Assembly: GCF_010550675.1 (NCBI RefSeq) | Contig: NZ_JAAGOA010000004.1 | Coordinates: 248,001 to 312,000 of the forward strand | From: Phytoactinopolyspora halotolerans | Lineage (GTDB): Bacteria > Actinomycetota > Actinomycetes > Jiangellales > Jiangellaceae | Reading direction: 5' to 3' | DNA: 64,000 bases | Shown here: piece after piece, positions 18,325-26,632 of the stretch | How positions within the stretch are numbered: the stretch's first letter is position 1 | How the letters are laid out: each line of letters starts with the position of its first letter | Program-made: the position numbers and the translations under genes | The notes under the pieces: model-generated | Database searches by the model: none | The model's input: only the letters and a program-made list of their open reading frames with translations | Told to the model about the DNA's origin: nothing

Positions 18325-19542
18325 TCAGGCCGCTCCCCGATGGTGGTACGGGCAGCCGCCGGCGCCGGGATCGTCGGCGGTGCGGTGGGCGGGTCCGTCG
18401 TCGCCCCAGTCGGTCGACGGTGGTTCCCACTGCACCGACGGCAGGAACCCGGGCAGGTGGACCGACTCGTCGTAATACTGGTGGTAGACCGGCAGCGATG
18501 CGCCCGACATCGGCGGCACCACCCAGGACCACTCGGCGGTGGGGGTGCGGCCGGCCTTGTGCTCCTTGGCGACGAACGCCATGAACCGCTCGGACTCCGC
18601 GTGATGATCGGCGATCTTCACCCCGGCCCGATCGAACGACCACAACACGGCGCGGTTGATCTCCACCAGCACGCGGTCTTTCCAGAGCGACCGCTCGTCG
18701 TCCGTGTTCAGCCCGAGCTGCCGGCCCACCCGGACCAGCATGTCGTACCGGTCGGCGTCCACGAGGTTGCGCGAGCCGATCTCCGTTCCCATGTACCAGC
18801 CGTTGAAAGGCGCGGTCGGGTACGTCAGACCGCCGATCCGCAGCGGCATCGAGGAGATCGCCGGCACCGCGTGCCACCGCAGGCCGAGGTCGGCGAACCA
18901 CGGCAGCTCGGGGTGGCTGAGCTCCACCTCGAGCACGGCATCCTCGGGGATGTCGAAGATCGCGGTCCCGTCCGACGCGGTGTCGATCACCAGTGGGAGC
19001 ACGTCGAATGCGGAGCCCTTGCCGGACCAGCCCAGACTCTGCACCCACCGGGTGAACGCCTCGAACCGGGGATCACCCACCGTGGCTCCGTCCTGGCGCC
19101 GTCCCGCGTACCGCACGAGCTGCTCGTTGCGGATGCGAGGTGCCGGTCGGCCCGGCTCGTCGGCGGCGAAGATGGTGATGACGGGCCGGATCTTGCCGCC
19201 GTTGGTGGCGAGCTTGAGATGCTCCACGCATTCGTGCGCGATGGAGTCCGCACGGCGCACGTGCCGGCGATCGCGGATCACCAGGCTGCGCCAGTACAGC
19301 CGGCCGATACAACGATTGGCGTTGCGCCAGGCGACGCGCGCGCCGAACTCCAGTTCGGCCGTCGTGTGAGTGAACACGCCGCGTTCGGAGAACTCGCGTG
19401 CAGCGGCGGCGTGCCGGACTTTCGGGTCCGGAGCGGACGGGTCTTCGGTGGCCCGCTGGCGGAAGAATCGGTCGGCCTCGTCCAGATCGACGTCCAGCCG
19501 CGGTGGTGTGGGAAGGCCACGTTGCCTGCCGTCGATGGTCAT
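18325..19542 (-). CDS. nos: Nitric oxide synthase oxygenase (bacterial NOS)
   Basis: Haem and pterin enzyme that oxidises L-arginine to citrulline and NO. The haem-thiolate motif is AWRNANRCIGR with Cys78. The arginine-binding signature FNGWYMGTEIG is near residues 245-256 and WVVPPMSGASLPVYHQ near 350-365. There is no reductase domain, as in most bacterial NOS proteins, so electrons must come from other flavoproteins. The protein is 405 residues, about 40 longer than Bacillus NOS, through a short N-terminal extension and a C-terminal tail ending GGCPYHHRG. The ATG at 19542 has GGAGGAG upstream. Transcribed alone. Confidence 0.95.
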   Translation of the reverse strand: MTIDGRQRGLPTPPRLDVDLDEADRFFRQRATEDPSAPDPKVRHAAAAREFSERGVFTHTTAELEFGARVAWRNANRCIGRLYWRSLVIRDRRHVRRADSIAHECVEHLKLATNGGKIRPVITIFAADEPGRPAPRIRNEQLVRYAGRRQDGATVGDPRFEAFTRWVQSLGWSGKGSAFDVLPLVIDTASDGTAIFDIPEDAVLEVELSHPELPWFADLGLRWHAVPAISSMPLRIGGLTYPTAPFNGWYMGTEIGSRNLVDADRYDMLVRVGRQLGLNTDDERSLWKDRVLVEINRAVLWSFDRAGVKIADHHAESERFMAFVAKEHKAGRTPTAEWSWVVPPMSGASLPVYHQYYDESVHLPGFLPSVQWEPPSTDWGDDGPAHRTADDPGAGGCPYHHRGAA

Positions 19543-20065
19543 GGGCTCCTCCTTCGCAGTGCGTACACCGAGAAGGTCGAGCCCATGTCATCCCCCGGAG
19601 TGGCTCTCCCTCCGCCCAAGATCACTATGCCACGGAACGTGGTGAAGCGTCATGGGTTGTCCCATCGGCTAAACGGACGAGTTATCTGGGCGAACGGCTG
19701 ATACATCTGTGGTATCGCGTCGTGTGCCGGTCGGTTGTGGCCGACTGGATCGTTGCGGAGCGTGAGATCGTCGACGGTCGTTCCGCCCGTTGCGCTCGCC
19801 TGGGTGTCCTCCCACCCATCGAGCTCGCCCGGGTGGTTCGGGTCGCCCCGCTCGTCGAGTGTGCCCGGGTGGTTCCCCGCCCAACGAGCGCGCCGGGTGG
19901 TCGTCCTGCCGGTCGGTCGTCCCGTCCGGGATGATTCGGCGTCCGGAGACGGTCGCTGACCTCTACGAGTTTTGACCGATTTGATCTTTTTGCGAGAATC
20001 TGTGATCGCCCGGTCCGGCCGCGAGCGGACGATAGGGTCGGTGCGGAGTACAGGGGGAGACAGGG
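19543..20065. other. Divergent intergenic region between nos and prsW-like gene
   Basis: 523 bp without a credible gene. From about 19820 to 19915 a degenerate repeat of GCCCGGGTGGTT-like units occurs three times. A possible promoter for the plus-strand gene lies near 19972. The ORF fragments here are short and lack family similarity. Confidence 0.5.
19972..20000 (+). promoter_or_regulatory. Candidate promoter of the PrsW-type protease gene
   Basis: TTGACC and AGAATC are spaced by 17 bases in a locally AT-rich stretch about 65 bp upstream of the start. The -10 is a poor match, so this is tentative. Confidence 0.3.
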
Positions 20066-21253
20066 ATGGTTGTGGCAGGGCAGGGCGCTCACGTGCACGT
20101 GCCGTTCGTGCGTCAGCAGCGTCGGCACGTGTTCTGGCCGATTCTCGGTGCCGTGGTCGCGTCGGGATGCGTCGTCGGCGTCGTCGGGATGGCCGTATCG
20201 GAGATCTCGGGCGGCACCATGGTGGGCGCGACCATGCTCGCCCTGCTCCCCGTCATGCTTCTGGTCAGCACTTTCCTCTGGCTGGACCGTTGGGAACCCG
20301 AGCCGGGCTGGAACCTGCTGTTCGCGTTCCTCTGGGGCGCCGGGGTGGCGACGCTCGGCGCCATCCTGATCAACTCGGCCGTGGGCGTCACCTATGGTCC
20401 GATGGCTTCAGCCGTGGTCTCCGCGCCGCTGGTCGAGGAGGCACTGAAAGGCAGCTTCCTGGTCGGCATGCTGTGGTGGAACCGCCAGCAGCTCGACGGT
20501 GTGGTGGACGGCGTCGTGTACGCGGGCATGATCGCGGCCGGGTTCGCCTACGTGGAGAACATCTTCTACCTGGGCCGCGCTTTCGAGATCGACCCATCGG
20601 AGGGGTGGTTCACCTTCATCCTGCGGGGAGTGGTCTCGCCGTTCGCGCATCCACTGTTCACGGTCTTCACCGGCCTTGCCGTCGGTATCGCGGCGCACCG
20701 GCGCGACGCGCTGAGCAGGCTGATCGTGCCGCTGCTCGGTTACGCACTCGCGGTGGCACTGCATGCGCTGTGGAACGGCGCCGCCGTCTGGGACGACGGT
20801 GAGGCGTTCTTCTCCATCTACGCCCTGGTGATGGTGCCGCTCTTTCTCGGCATGATCGTGCTGGCGGCGTGGCAGCGTCGTCGCGAGCGGCGGATCGTGC
20901 AGGACTACCTCCCCCGGTTCGCCGCGGCCGGCTGGATCGGGTGGAACGAGGTGCCGTGGCTGGCGAGCATGAGCGGCCGGTTCCGCTGGCGCCGGTCGGT
21001 GCAGGCACGCGCAGGGTCCCGGGCCGCGCGGGCCGTGCGGGAGTACCAGACGGTGGTCACCGAGCTCGCGTTCCTGTCCGACCGCATCTCGCGGGGCATG
21101 GTCGGCCACCACGCCCCGCAGTGGTACGCGCAGGTCATGCACGAGCTGGCGGTCGCGCGCGCCGAGGCGTTCGGGGCGCCGGGCGTCGTCGTTCCCGCCG
21201 CGCCCCGGCGGACCACGCTCCGCGGTGCGCATCCCGGGCCGCCGTCGCGCTAG
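20066..21253 (+). CDS. PrsW-family intramembrane metalloprotease
   Basis: A polytopic membrane protein with about nine helices in residues 20-290. PrsW/CAAX-protease landmarks are visible: VEEALKGSF (paired glutamates), AGFAYVENIFYL, SPFAHPLFTVFTG and ALHALWNGA, each supplying putative metal or catalytic residues. PrsW in Bacillus cleaves the anti-sigma factor RsiW; the actinobacterial substrate is unknown and no sigma/anti-sigma pair is nearby. A basic cytoplasmic tail of about 110 residues follows the membrane domain. It ends 9 bases from the convergent dihydrofolate reductase gene. Confidence 0.9.
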   Translation: MVVAGQGAHVHVPFVRQQRRHVFWPILGAVVASGCVVGVVGMAVSEISGGTMVGATMLALLPVMLLVSTFLWLDRWEPEPGWNLLFAFLWGAGVATLGAILINSAVGVTYGPMASAVVSAPLVEEALKGSFLVGMLWWNRQQLDGVVDGVVYAGMIAAGFAYVENIFYLGRAFEIDPSEGWFTFILRGVVSPFAHPLFTVFTGLAVGIAAHRRDALSRLIVPLLGYALAVALHALWNGAAVWDDGEAFFSIYALVMVPLFLGMIVLAAWQRRRERRIVQDYLPRFAAAGWIGWNEVPWLASMSGRFRWRRSVQARAGSRAARAVREYQTVVTELAFLSDRISRGMVGHHAPQWYAQVMHELAVARAEAFGAPGVVVPAAPRRTTLRGAHPGPPSR

Positions 21254-21262
21254 GCGACGACG

Positions 21263-21859
21263 TCAGCCGGCGGCGGACGACGCGCGGGTGTAGGTGACCC
21301 AGTCGAACCCGTCGCGGTGTTCGCGGGCGATCTCGCGCCAGGCGGACCAGTCGATCTCGGGAAAGTACGTGTCGCCTTCCGGCGAAGCGTCCACTTCGGT
21401 GAGTTCGAGCCGGTCGGCCTCGTCGATGGTCTGCGCGTAGATCTCCGCGCCGCCGAGGATGAACACCTCGTCGTCGATGGAGGCCGCGAGCTTCAGTGCG
21501 TTGGCGACCGACGTGGCGACGTGCACCTCGGTGGGCGGCTCGTCCTTGCTGGAGCGTGCGTCGTCGTTGGGACGCGCGTCGTCGTTGGAACGCGCGTCGC
21601 CGCTGGAACGTGCGTCGCCGCTGGAACGTGCGTCGGCCGGCGCAGTGGGCGTCCAATCCGGCCGGCGGGTGACGACGACGGTGGTGCGGCCGGGGAGCGG
21701 GCGGCCGATCGACTCGAAGGTCTTGCGCCCCATGATCAAGACGTGTCCGGTCGTCATCGCCTTGAGCCGGGGGAGGTCGCCCGCCAGCCGCCAGGGGAGG
21801 CCGCCGTCGACCCCGATCACGCCGTTGCCTCCGATCGCCGCGACCACCGTGATAGCCAT
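21263..21859 (-). CDS. folA: Dihydrofolate reductase with internal minisatellite insertion
   Basis: NADPH-dependent reduction of dihydrofolate, needed to recycle the folate consumed by ThyA upstream. The N-terminal core is canonical: VAAIGGNGVIGVDGGLPW, then MGRKTFESIG and PLPGRTTVVVTRRPDW. FILGGAEIYAQ and the C-terminal strand TYFPEIDW also match. Between the two parts (about residues 75-107) lies a hydrophilic insertion made of DARSSG/DARSND hexapeptides. This lengthens the protein to 198 residues from the usual 160-170. It lies downstream of thyA, separated by a family A palindrome. Confidence 0.95.
   Translation of the reverse strand: MAITVVAAIGGNGVIGVDGGLPWRLAGDLPRLKAMTTGHVLIMGRKTFESIGRPLPGRTTVVVTRRPDWTPTAPADARSSGDARSSGDARSNDDARPNDDARSSKDEPPTEVHVATSVANALKLAASIDDEVFILGGAEIYAQTIDEADRLELTEVDASPEGDTYFPEIDWSAWREIAREHRDGFDWVTYTRASSAAG
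21550..21640 (-). repeat. 18-bp minisatellite inside dihydrofolate reductase
   Basis: Five units of an 18-bp repeat (plus strand GCGTCGCCGCTGGAACGT and variants) encode DARSSG-like hexapeptides. The two units nearest the gene's N-terminal side are identical, which suggests recent duplication. The position falls in a surface loop between the N-terminal core and the second nucleotide-binding part. Confidence 0.9.
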
Positions 21860-21876
21860 ACGTCTCCCGCTCCCCG

Positions 21877-21974
21877 CCCCTAAATGATCATGTGAAGTAG
21901 GTTTTCTCGTGCCGTAACAGGTCTGCAGACATGGTAATGCTGGAGAGAACCCACTTCACATGATCATTTAGGGG
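21877..21974 (-). repeat. Family A palindromic element, copy A2
   Basis: Arms CCCCTAAATGATCATGTGAA and the complement, with inner CTGCAG and asymmetric GTGCCG/CTGG flanks. Its internal sequence is the reverse complement of A1, so the element is inserted in the opposite orientation. It lies between thyA and the dihydrofolate reductase gene. Arms carry a few mismatches in their inner third. Confidence 0.94.
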
Positions 21975-21988
21975 CGCGCCGTGGGGCG

Positions 21989-22792
21989 TCAGATGGCGAC
22001 GGGGGCCTTGATGGCGGGGTGGGGGTCGTAGTCGAGCAGTTCGACGTCGTCGTAGGTGAAGTCGTCGATCGACCGACGCGCCGGGTTGAGCTGTAACGTG
22101 GGCAGCGCCCGAGGCTCGCGCGCCAGTTGCGTTCGCGCCTGCTCGACGTGGTTGGAGTAGATGTGCGCATCGCCCAGGGTGTGCACGAAATCGCCGACGC
22201 CGAGGTCGCACACCTGCGCCACCATGTGCGTCAGCAGGGCGTACGAAGCGATGTTGAACGGCACACCGAGAAAGATGTCGGCCGAGCGCTGGTAGAGCTG
22301 ACAGGAGAGCCGCCCGTCGGCGACGTAGAACTGGAACAGCGTGTGACATGGCGGCAGCGCCATCTCATCGATGTCCGCGGCGTTCCACGCGCTCACGATG
22401 TGCCGGCGCGAGTCGGGGTTGGCTCGGATGGACTCGATGACCTGCGCGATCTGGTCGACGTGTCGCCCGTCCGGCGTCGGCCACGATCGCCACTGGTAGC
22501 CGTAGATCGGCCCGAGCTCTCCGTCGGCACCGGCCCACTCGTCCCAGATGGTCACCCCGCGCTCCTGCAGCCAGCGAGCGTTGGTGGAACCCTGCAGGAA
22601 CCAGAGCAGCTCCAGCACCACCGACTTCATGTGCACCCTCTTGGTGGTCAGGGCGGGGAAGCCGGCACCGAGGTCGAAGCGCATCTGGTAGCCGAACACG
22701 CTGCGCGTGCCGGTGCCCGTGCGGTCCGATTTCGGCGTGCCATGGTCGAGGACATGACTGAGGAGATCGAGGTACTGCCGCACGTCTGGCAA
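21989..22792 (-). CDS. thyA: Thymidylate synthase
   Basis: Methylates dUMP to dTMP with methylenetetrahydrofolate, producing dihydrofolate for the neighbouring reductase. The body is near-identical in plan to E. coli Thy[38 protein letters not shown], the catalytic [30 protein letters not shown] and a C-terminus IKAPVAI. Two starts are possible: TTG at 22792 (267 residues) or GTG at 22783 (264 residues, exactly the E. coli length). Neither has an obvious ribosome-binding site. The reading frame stays open upstream to 23155 but that part has no family match. Confidence 0.96.
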   Translation of the reverse strand: MPDVRQYLDLLSHVLDHGTPKSDRTGTGTRSVFGYQMRFDLGAGFPALTTKRVHMKSVVLELLWFLQGSTNARWLQERGVTIWDEWAGADGELGPIYGYQWRSWPTPDGRHVDQIAQVIESIRANPDSRRHIVSAWNAADIDEMALPPCHTLFQFYVADGRLSCQLYQRSADIFLGVPFNIASYALLTHMVAQVCDLGVGDFVHTLGDAHIYSNHVEQARTQLAREPRALPTLQLNPARRSIDDFTYDDVELLDYDPHPAIKAPVAI

Positions 22793-22883
22793 TCTAGCAC
22801 CGCGGCCGCCGCCACGGCCTGCGGGCGCGCGCGTGAGCACGCGGGATGTCGATCGCGCCGGGCAACGGGGTAACCTTCGGTGC

Positions 22884-23816
22884 ATGGCCGACGAGCTCTT
22901 CACCCTTGCTGCGGCGACGACTGGGACCCCGGCGTCGGCGCCGTTCGGTCGCGTGCTGACCGCGATGGTCACCCCCCTGAAGGACGACGGCGGGCTCGAC
23001 CTCGACGGAACCGCGGCCCTGGCGGAGCACTTGATTGAGAACGGATGCGACGGGCTGGTGGTCAGCGGTACCACCGGCGAGAGCCCGACCACCACCGACA
23101 CCGAGAAGGAAGCGATCCTGCGCACGGTGCTGGACGTGGCCAAGGGTCGCGCCAAGGTCGTGGCCGGGGTCGGTACCTACGACACGCACCACTCGATCGA
23201 CCTGGCCCGAGCCGCGGAGAAGACCGGAGCGCACGGGCTGCTCGTCGTCACCCCGTACTACAACAAGCCTCCCCAGGAGGGGTTGCGGCGGCACTTCACC
23301 GCCGTCGCGGACGCCACGGATCTGCCGGTGATGCTGTATGACATCCCGGGCCGGTCCGGCGTGGCCATCGCCACCGATACGCTGCTCAAGCTCGCCGAGC
23401 ACGAGCGGATCGTCGCGGTGAAGGACGCCAAGGGCGATCTGTTCGCCTCGTCCGAGGTGATGGCCCGTACCAACCTCGCTTACTACAGTGGCGAGGACGC
23501 ATTGAATCTCGCGCTGTTGACGCACGGGGCGGTAGGCGTCGTGAGTGTCGTGGGACACGTCGCCGCCCGGCAGTACTCCCAGATGACCCGAGCCGTCGAC
23601 TCGGGTGATCTGGCTCGGGCGCTGCGCCTGCACCGCCAGCTCATTCCGGCCGTGCGCGCGATCATGACCCGAACGCAAGGAGCGATTATGGCCAAAGCGG
23701 CCGCACAGACCTTAGGAATCATCTCGAGCCGGCAGATGCGCTCACCCCTGATCCCCGCCACCGACGAGCAGGTCGCCGAGCTGCGTGACGACCTCTCCCA
23801 GGCGGGGGTGCTGTGA
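22884..23816 (+). CDS. dapA: 4-hydroxy-tetrahydrodipicolinate synthase
   Basis: First step of diaminopimelate/lysine synthesis, condensing pyruvate with aspartate semialdehyde. Motifs: GTTGESPT near residue 60, the catalytic Tyr in [12 protein letters not shown], and the Schiff-base lysine in VAVKDAKGD. The ATG at 22884 gives 310 residues with a short N-terminal extension; the frame is open to 22833 but that part is not conserved. The stop overlaps the rnj start by four bases (GTGA), so the two are translationally coupled, as in other actinobacteria. Confidence 0.96.
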   Translation: MADELFTLAAATTGTPASAPFGRVLTAMVTPLKDDGGLDLDGTAALAEHLIENGCDGLVVSGTTGESPTTTDTEKEAILRTVLDVAKGRAKVVAGVGTYDTHHSIDLARAAEKTGAHGLLVVTPYYNKPPQEGLRRHFTAVADATDLPVMLYDIPGRSGVAIATDTLLKLAEHERIVAVKDAKGDLFASSEVMARTNLAYYSGEDALNLALLTHGAVGVVSVVGHVAARQYSQMTRAVDSGDLARALRLHRQLIPAVRAIMTRTQGAIMAKAAAQTLGIISSRQMRSPLIPATDEQVAELRDDLSQAGVL

Positions 23817-25501
23817 GTCACCCGCACCCCGAACTACCGGAACCACCACCACTCGCCCCGGACGCGCTCCGCGTCGTCCCGCTCGGAGGCCTCGGCGAGG
23901 TCGGACGCAACATGATGGTCTTCGAGCATTCCGGGCGGTTGCTCATCGTCGACTGCGGAGTGCTCTTTCCGGAGGATCATCAGCCCGGCGTCGACCTCAT
24001 TCTGCCGGACTTCGACTACATCCGGGACCGGCTCGACGACGTCGAGGCGGTGCTGCTGACGCACGGCCACGAAGACCACATCGGTGCGGTGCCGTTCCTG
24101 CTTCGCGAGAAACCGGACATTCCGATCGTCGGTTCCCGGTTGACGCTTGCCCTGGTGGAGGCGAAGCTCAAGGAACACCGCATCGACCCGTACCAGCTGG
24201 AGGTGCGCGAGGGACAGACCGAGCAATTCGGCCCGTTCGACGTCGAGTTCCTCGCGGTCAACCACTCCATCCCGGACGGGCTCGCGATGGCCATCCGGAC
24301 CACGGCCGGGGTCGTCCTGCACACCGGCGACTTCAAGATGGACCAGCTGCCGCTCGACGGGCGGCTGACCGACCTGAACGGGTTCGCCCGGCTGGGCGAC
24401 GCCGGCGTCGACCTGTTCATGGTGGACTCGACCAACGCCGAGGTGCCCGGGTTCACACCGCACGAGCGGGATATCGCCGCCGTGCTGGATCGCACGTTCG
24501 CGGCAGCCCCGGGCCGGATCATTGTGGCCTCGTTCGCCAGCCACGTCCATCGCGTCCAACAGGTGCTTGACGTCGCGGTTGCGCACCGGCGCAAGGTCGC
24601 GTTCGTCGGCCGCTCCATGGTGCGGAACATGGGCATCGCGCGCGAGCTCGGCTACCTTTCGGTGCCGGAGAAGACGCTCGTCGACCTGAAGAGCATCGAC
24701 AACATCCCGCCGAGCGAGCTGGTGCTGATGTCGACCGGGTCGCAGGGTGAGCCGATGGCGGCGCTGTCGCGCATCGCCAACCGAGACCACCCGGCCATCC
24801 AGGTCGAGGAGGGCGACGTCGTGATCCTCGCGTCGTCGCTGATCCCCGGGAACGAGAACGCCGTGTCGCGGGTGATCAACGGGCTGACCCGGGCCGGGGC
24901 GACCGTTGTGCACAAGGGCAATGCCGACGTGCACACGTCGGGCCACGCGTCGGCCGGCGAGCTGCTCTACGCCTACAACATCGTCAAACCGCGGAACGTG
25001 CTGCCGATTCACGGTGAGGCCCGGCACTTGAAGGCGAATGCGGAGGTCGCGGTCGCCTCCGGCGTGCGACGGGAACGGGTGGCGCTGGCCGAGGACGGCG
25101 TTGTGGTGGACATGATCGACGGGGTTGCGCGCATTGTGGGTGCGGTGCCGTGCGGCTATGTCTACGTCGACGGGTCGAACGTCGGCGGCGTCGCGGAGGC
25201 CTCCCTGAAGGACCGGCGCATCCTGGGCGAGGAGGGATTCATCTCCGTCGTCGTCGTGGTGGACTCGGTGACCGGCAAGGTGACCGGCGGACCGGAGATC
25301 CACGCCCGCGGCTTCGCCGAGGAGGACAGCGTCTTCGACGACATCCGGCCGGAGCTGATCAAGGCGGTCGAGCAGGCGGCCGAGAGCGGCAATGCGGACA
25401 CGTACCAGCTGCAGCAGACGGTGCGCCGCACCATCGGCCGATGGGTCGGTGGCCGGCTGCGTCGTCGCCCCATGATCATCCCGGTCGTCGTCGAATCTTG
25501 A
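23813..25501 (+). CDS. rnj: Ribonuclease J
   Basis: Metallo-beta-lactamase-fold RNase with 5'-3' exo- and endonuclease activity, central to mRNA decay and rRNA maturation. The zinc motif THGHEDH is at residues 83-89; later ligands are in VNHS, LHTGDFKMDQ and LPIHGEARH. The beta-CASP domain occupies about 220-370 and includes ASHVHRVQQ and STGSQGEPMAAL. The C-terminal domain ends RRRPMIIPVVVES. Start GTG at 23813 overlaps the dapA stop. At 562 residues it is full length. Confidence 0.97.
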   Translation: MSHPHPELPEPPPLAPDALRVVPLGGLGEVGRNMMVFEHSGRLLIVDCGVLFPEDHQPGVDLILPDFDYIRDRLDDVEAVLLTHGHEDHIGAVPFLLREKPDIPIVGSRLTLALVEAKLKEHRIDPYQLEVREGQTEQFGPFDVEFLAVNHSIPDGLAMAIRTTAGVVLHTGDFKMDQLPLDGRLTDLNGFARLGDAGVDLFMVDSTNAEVPGFTPHERDIAAVLDRTFAAAPGRIIVASFASHVHRVQQVLDVAVAHRRKVAFVGRSMVRNMGIARELGYLSVPEKTLVDLKSIDNIPPSELVLMSTGSQGEPMAALSRIANRDHPAIQVEEGDVVILASSLIPGNENAVSRVINGLTRAGATVVHKGNADVHTSGHASAGELLYAYNIVKPRNVLPIHGEARHLKANAEVAVASGVRRERVALAEDGVVVDMIDGVARIVGAVPCGYVYVDGSNVGGVAEASLKDRRILGEEGFISVVVVVDSVTGKVTGGPEIHARGFAEEDSVFDDIRPELIKAVEQAAESGNADTYQLQQTVRRTIGRWVGGRLRRRPMIIPVVVES

Positions 25502-25507
25502 TCCCCG

Positions 25508-25557
25508 TGATCGTCAACGGTCAGACCGGTGATCATCGGTCTAACCGTTGATGATGA
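25508..25557. repeat. 50-bp palindrome spanning the hydrolase stop codon
   Basis: The arms around a central TGATCA (25530-25535) pair over about 25 bases each (GTCAACGGTCAGACCGG with CCGTTGATGATGAT) with a few mismatches. The central TGA on the minus strand is the stop codon of the alpha/beta hydrolase. It separates the convergent rnj and hydrolase genes and can act as a two-way terminator. Confidence 0.85.
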
Positions 25558-26429
25558 TGCGTCCGGGACGGGTCGAGGAAGTCGGCGAGCAGGCGGGTGA
25601 CTTCGGCGGGGCGTTCCAGTGGTGGCAGGTGGCCGGTATCGGGCAGGTCGATGCGCTCGGCGCCGGGGATGCCGGCCACGTACAGATGGGCGACTTGCTG
25701 AATGTAGGGCACGTCGGCCAGGCCGTTGACGACGAGCGTGGGCGTGGTGATCTCCGCCAGCCTGCCTTTCGCCGGCGGTTCGGTCATGCGCACCTTCGCC
25801 GGGCCGCCGGACGTCCATTGCCGCCGGAACAGCGCCCGGCACATCTGCATCGACTGTTCCCACACCCGTGGTTCGAGATCGGATGGCATACGGTCCGGAC
25901 CGACTACCATGTAACGGATCTGCGCCTCGGCCATCACCTCGAGGTCGTCCGGGTCGACGTGCGTCGCGGTACCGGCCTGGTAGCTCTGTGACCGGTCGGC
26001 CGGGATCGCCGCGCGGACGCGCTCGCGTATTGGGGCGCCCATCTCCGGCGGCCAGGTGTGCCCCGACATGCCCGGGCAGATCAACGCCAGCGACGTCACC
26101 CGGTCCGGCGCGGTCAGCGCGGCGTCGACCGCGTACGCGCCGCCGTACGAGCTGCCGACCAGCGTGGCGCGGTCGATGTCGAGCGTGTCCATCAATGCCA
26201 GCAGGTCCTCGTGGTGCGCGACCTCGGCCGTGGCGTCGCTGGATTCGCCGTATCCGCGCCAGTCGTACCGGACCACGCGAAACCGGGTCGACAGGGCCGC
26301 GAACTGGTGCTCCCACATCCGACGATCGGCAAGTCCGGCATGGATCAGTACGACGGGCGGACCGACACCGGCCACGTCATAGGCCAGGTCGACCGCCCGG
26401 TTAGCGGCTGGATCGCGGGTACGTGCCAT
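25533..26429 (-). CDS. Alpha/beta hydrolase
   Basis: 298-residue soluble hydrolase. The oxyanion-hole region is VLIHAGLADRRMW, the nucleophile elbow is LVGSSYGGAYA, and the His is in LPDTGHLPPLERP near the C-terminus. DWRGYGESS is the typical strand-4 region. The ATG at 26429 is chosen because upstream in-frame codons are not conserved. The protein ends RLDR within the arm of a palindrome that supplies its stop codon. Substrate unknown; it is convergent with rnj and divergent from ftsK. Confidence 0.87.
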   Translation of the reverse strand: MARTRDPAANRAVDLAYDVAGVGPPVVLIHAGLADRRMWEHQFAALSTRFRVVRYDWRGYGESSDATAEVAHHEDLLALMDTLDIDRATLVGSSYGGAYAVDAALTAPDRVTSLALICPGMSGHTWPPEMGAPIRERVRAAIPADRSQSYQAGTATHVDPDDLEVMAEAQIRYMVVGPDRMPSDLEPRVWEQSMQMCRALFRRQWTSGGPAKVRMTEPPAKGRLAEITTPTLVVNGLADVPYIQQVAHLYVAGIPGAERIDLPDTGHLPPLERPAEVTRLLADFLDPSRTHHHQRLDR

Positions 26430-26632
26430 GACCGGAACCGTAGGTGAGCGCGTGCCCAGGCACAACGCAGGACCACGCGTGTTCGCCGTCCGCGTAGCGG
26501 TGGGAGCCACCGTGATCGGCGGTGATCAACGGCCTGGAGGGCCGGGCGGAGAGCGTCGATTCGGTACCAATGTGACTCGCCCGTGGCGTGTGTGACTGAC
26601 GAGACGAGAGTGTCGGATGTAACCTGATCTCT

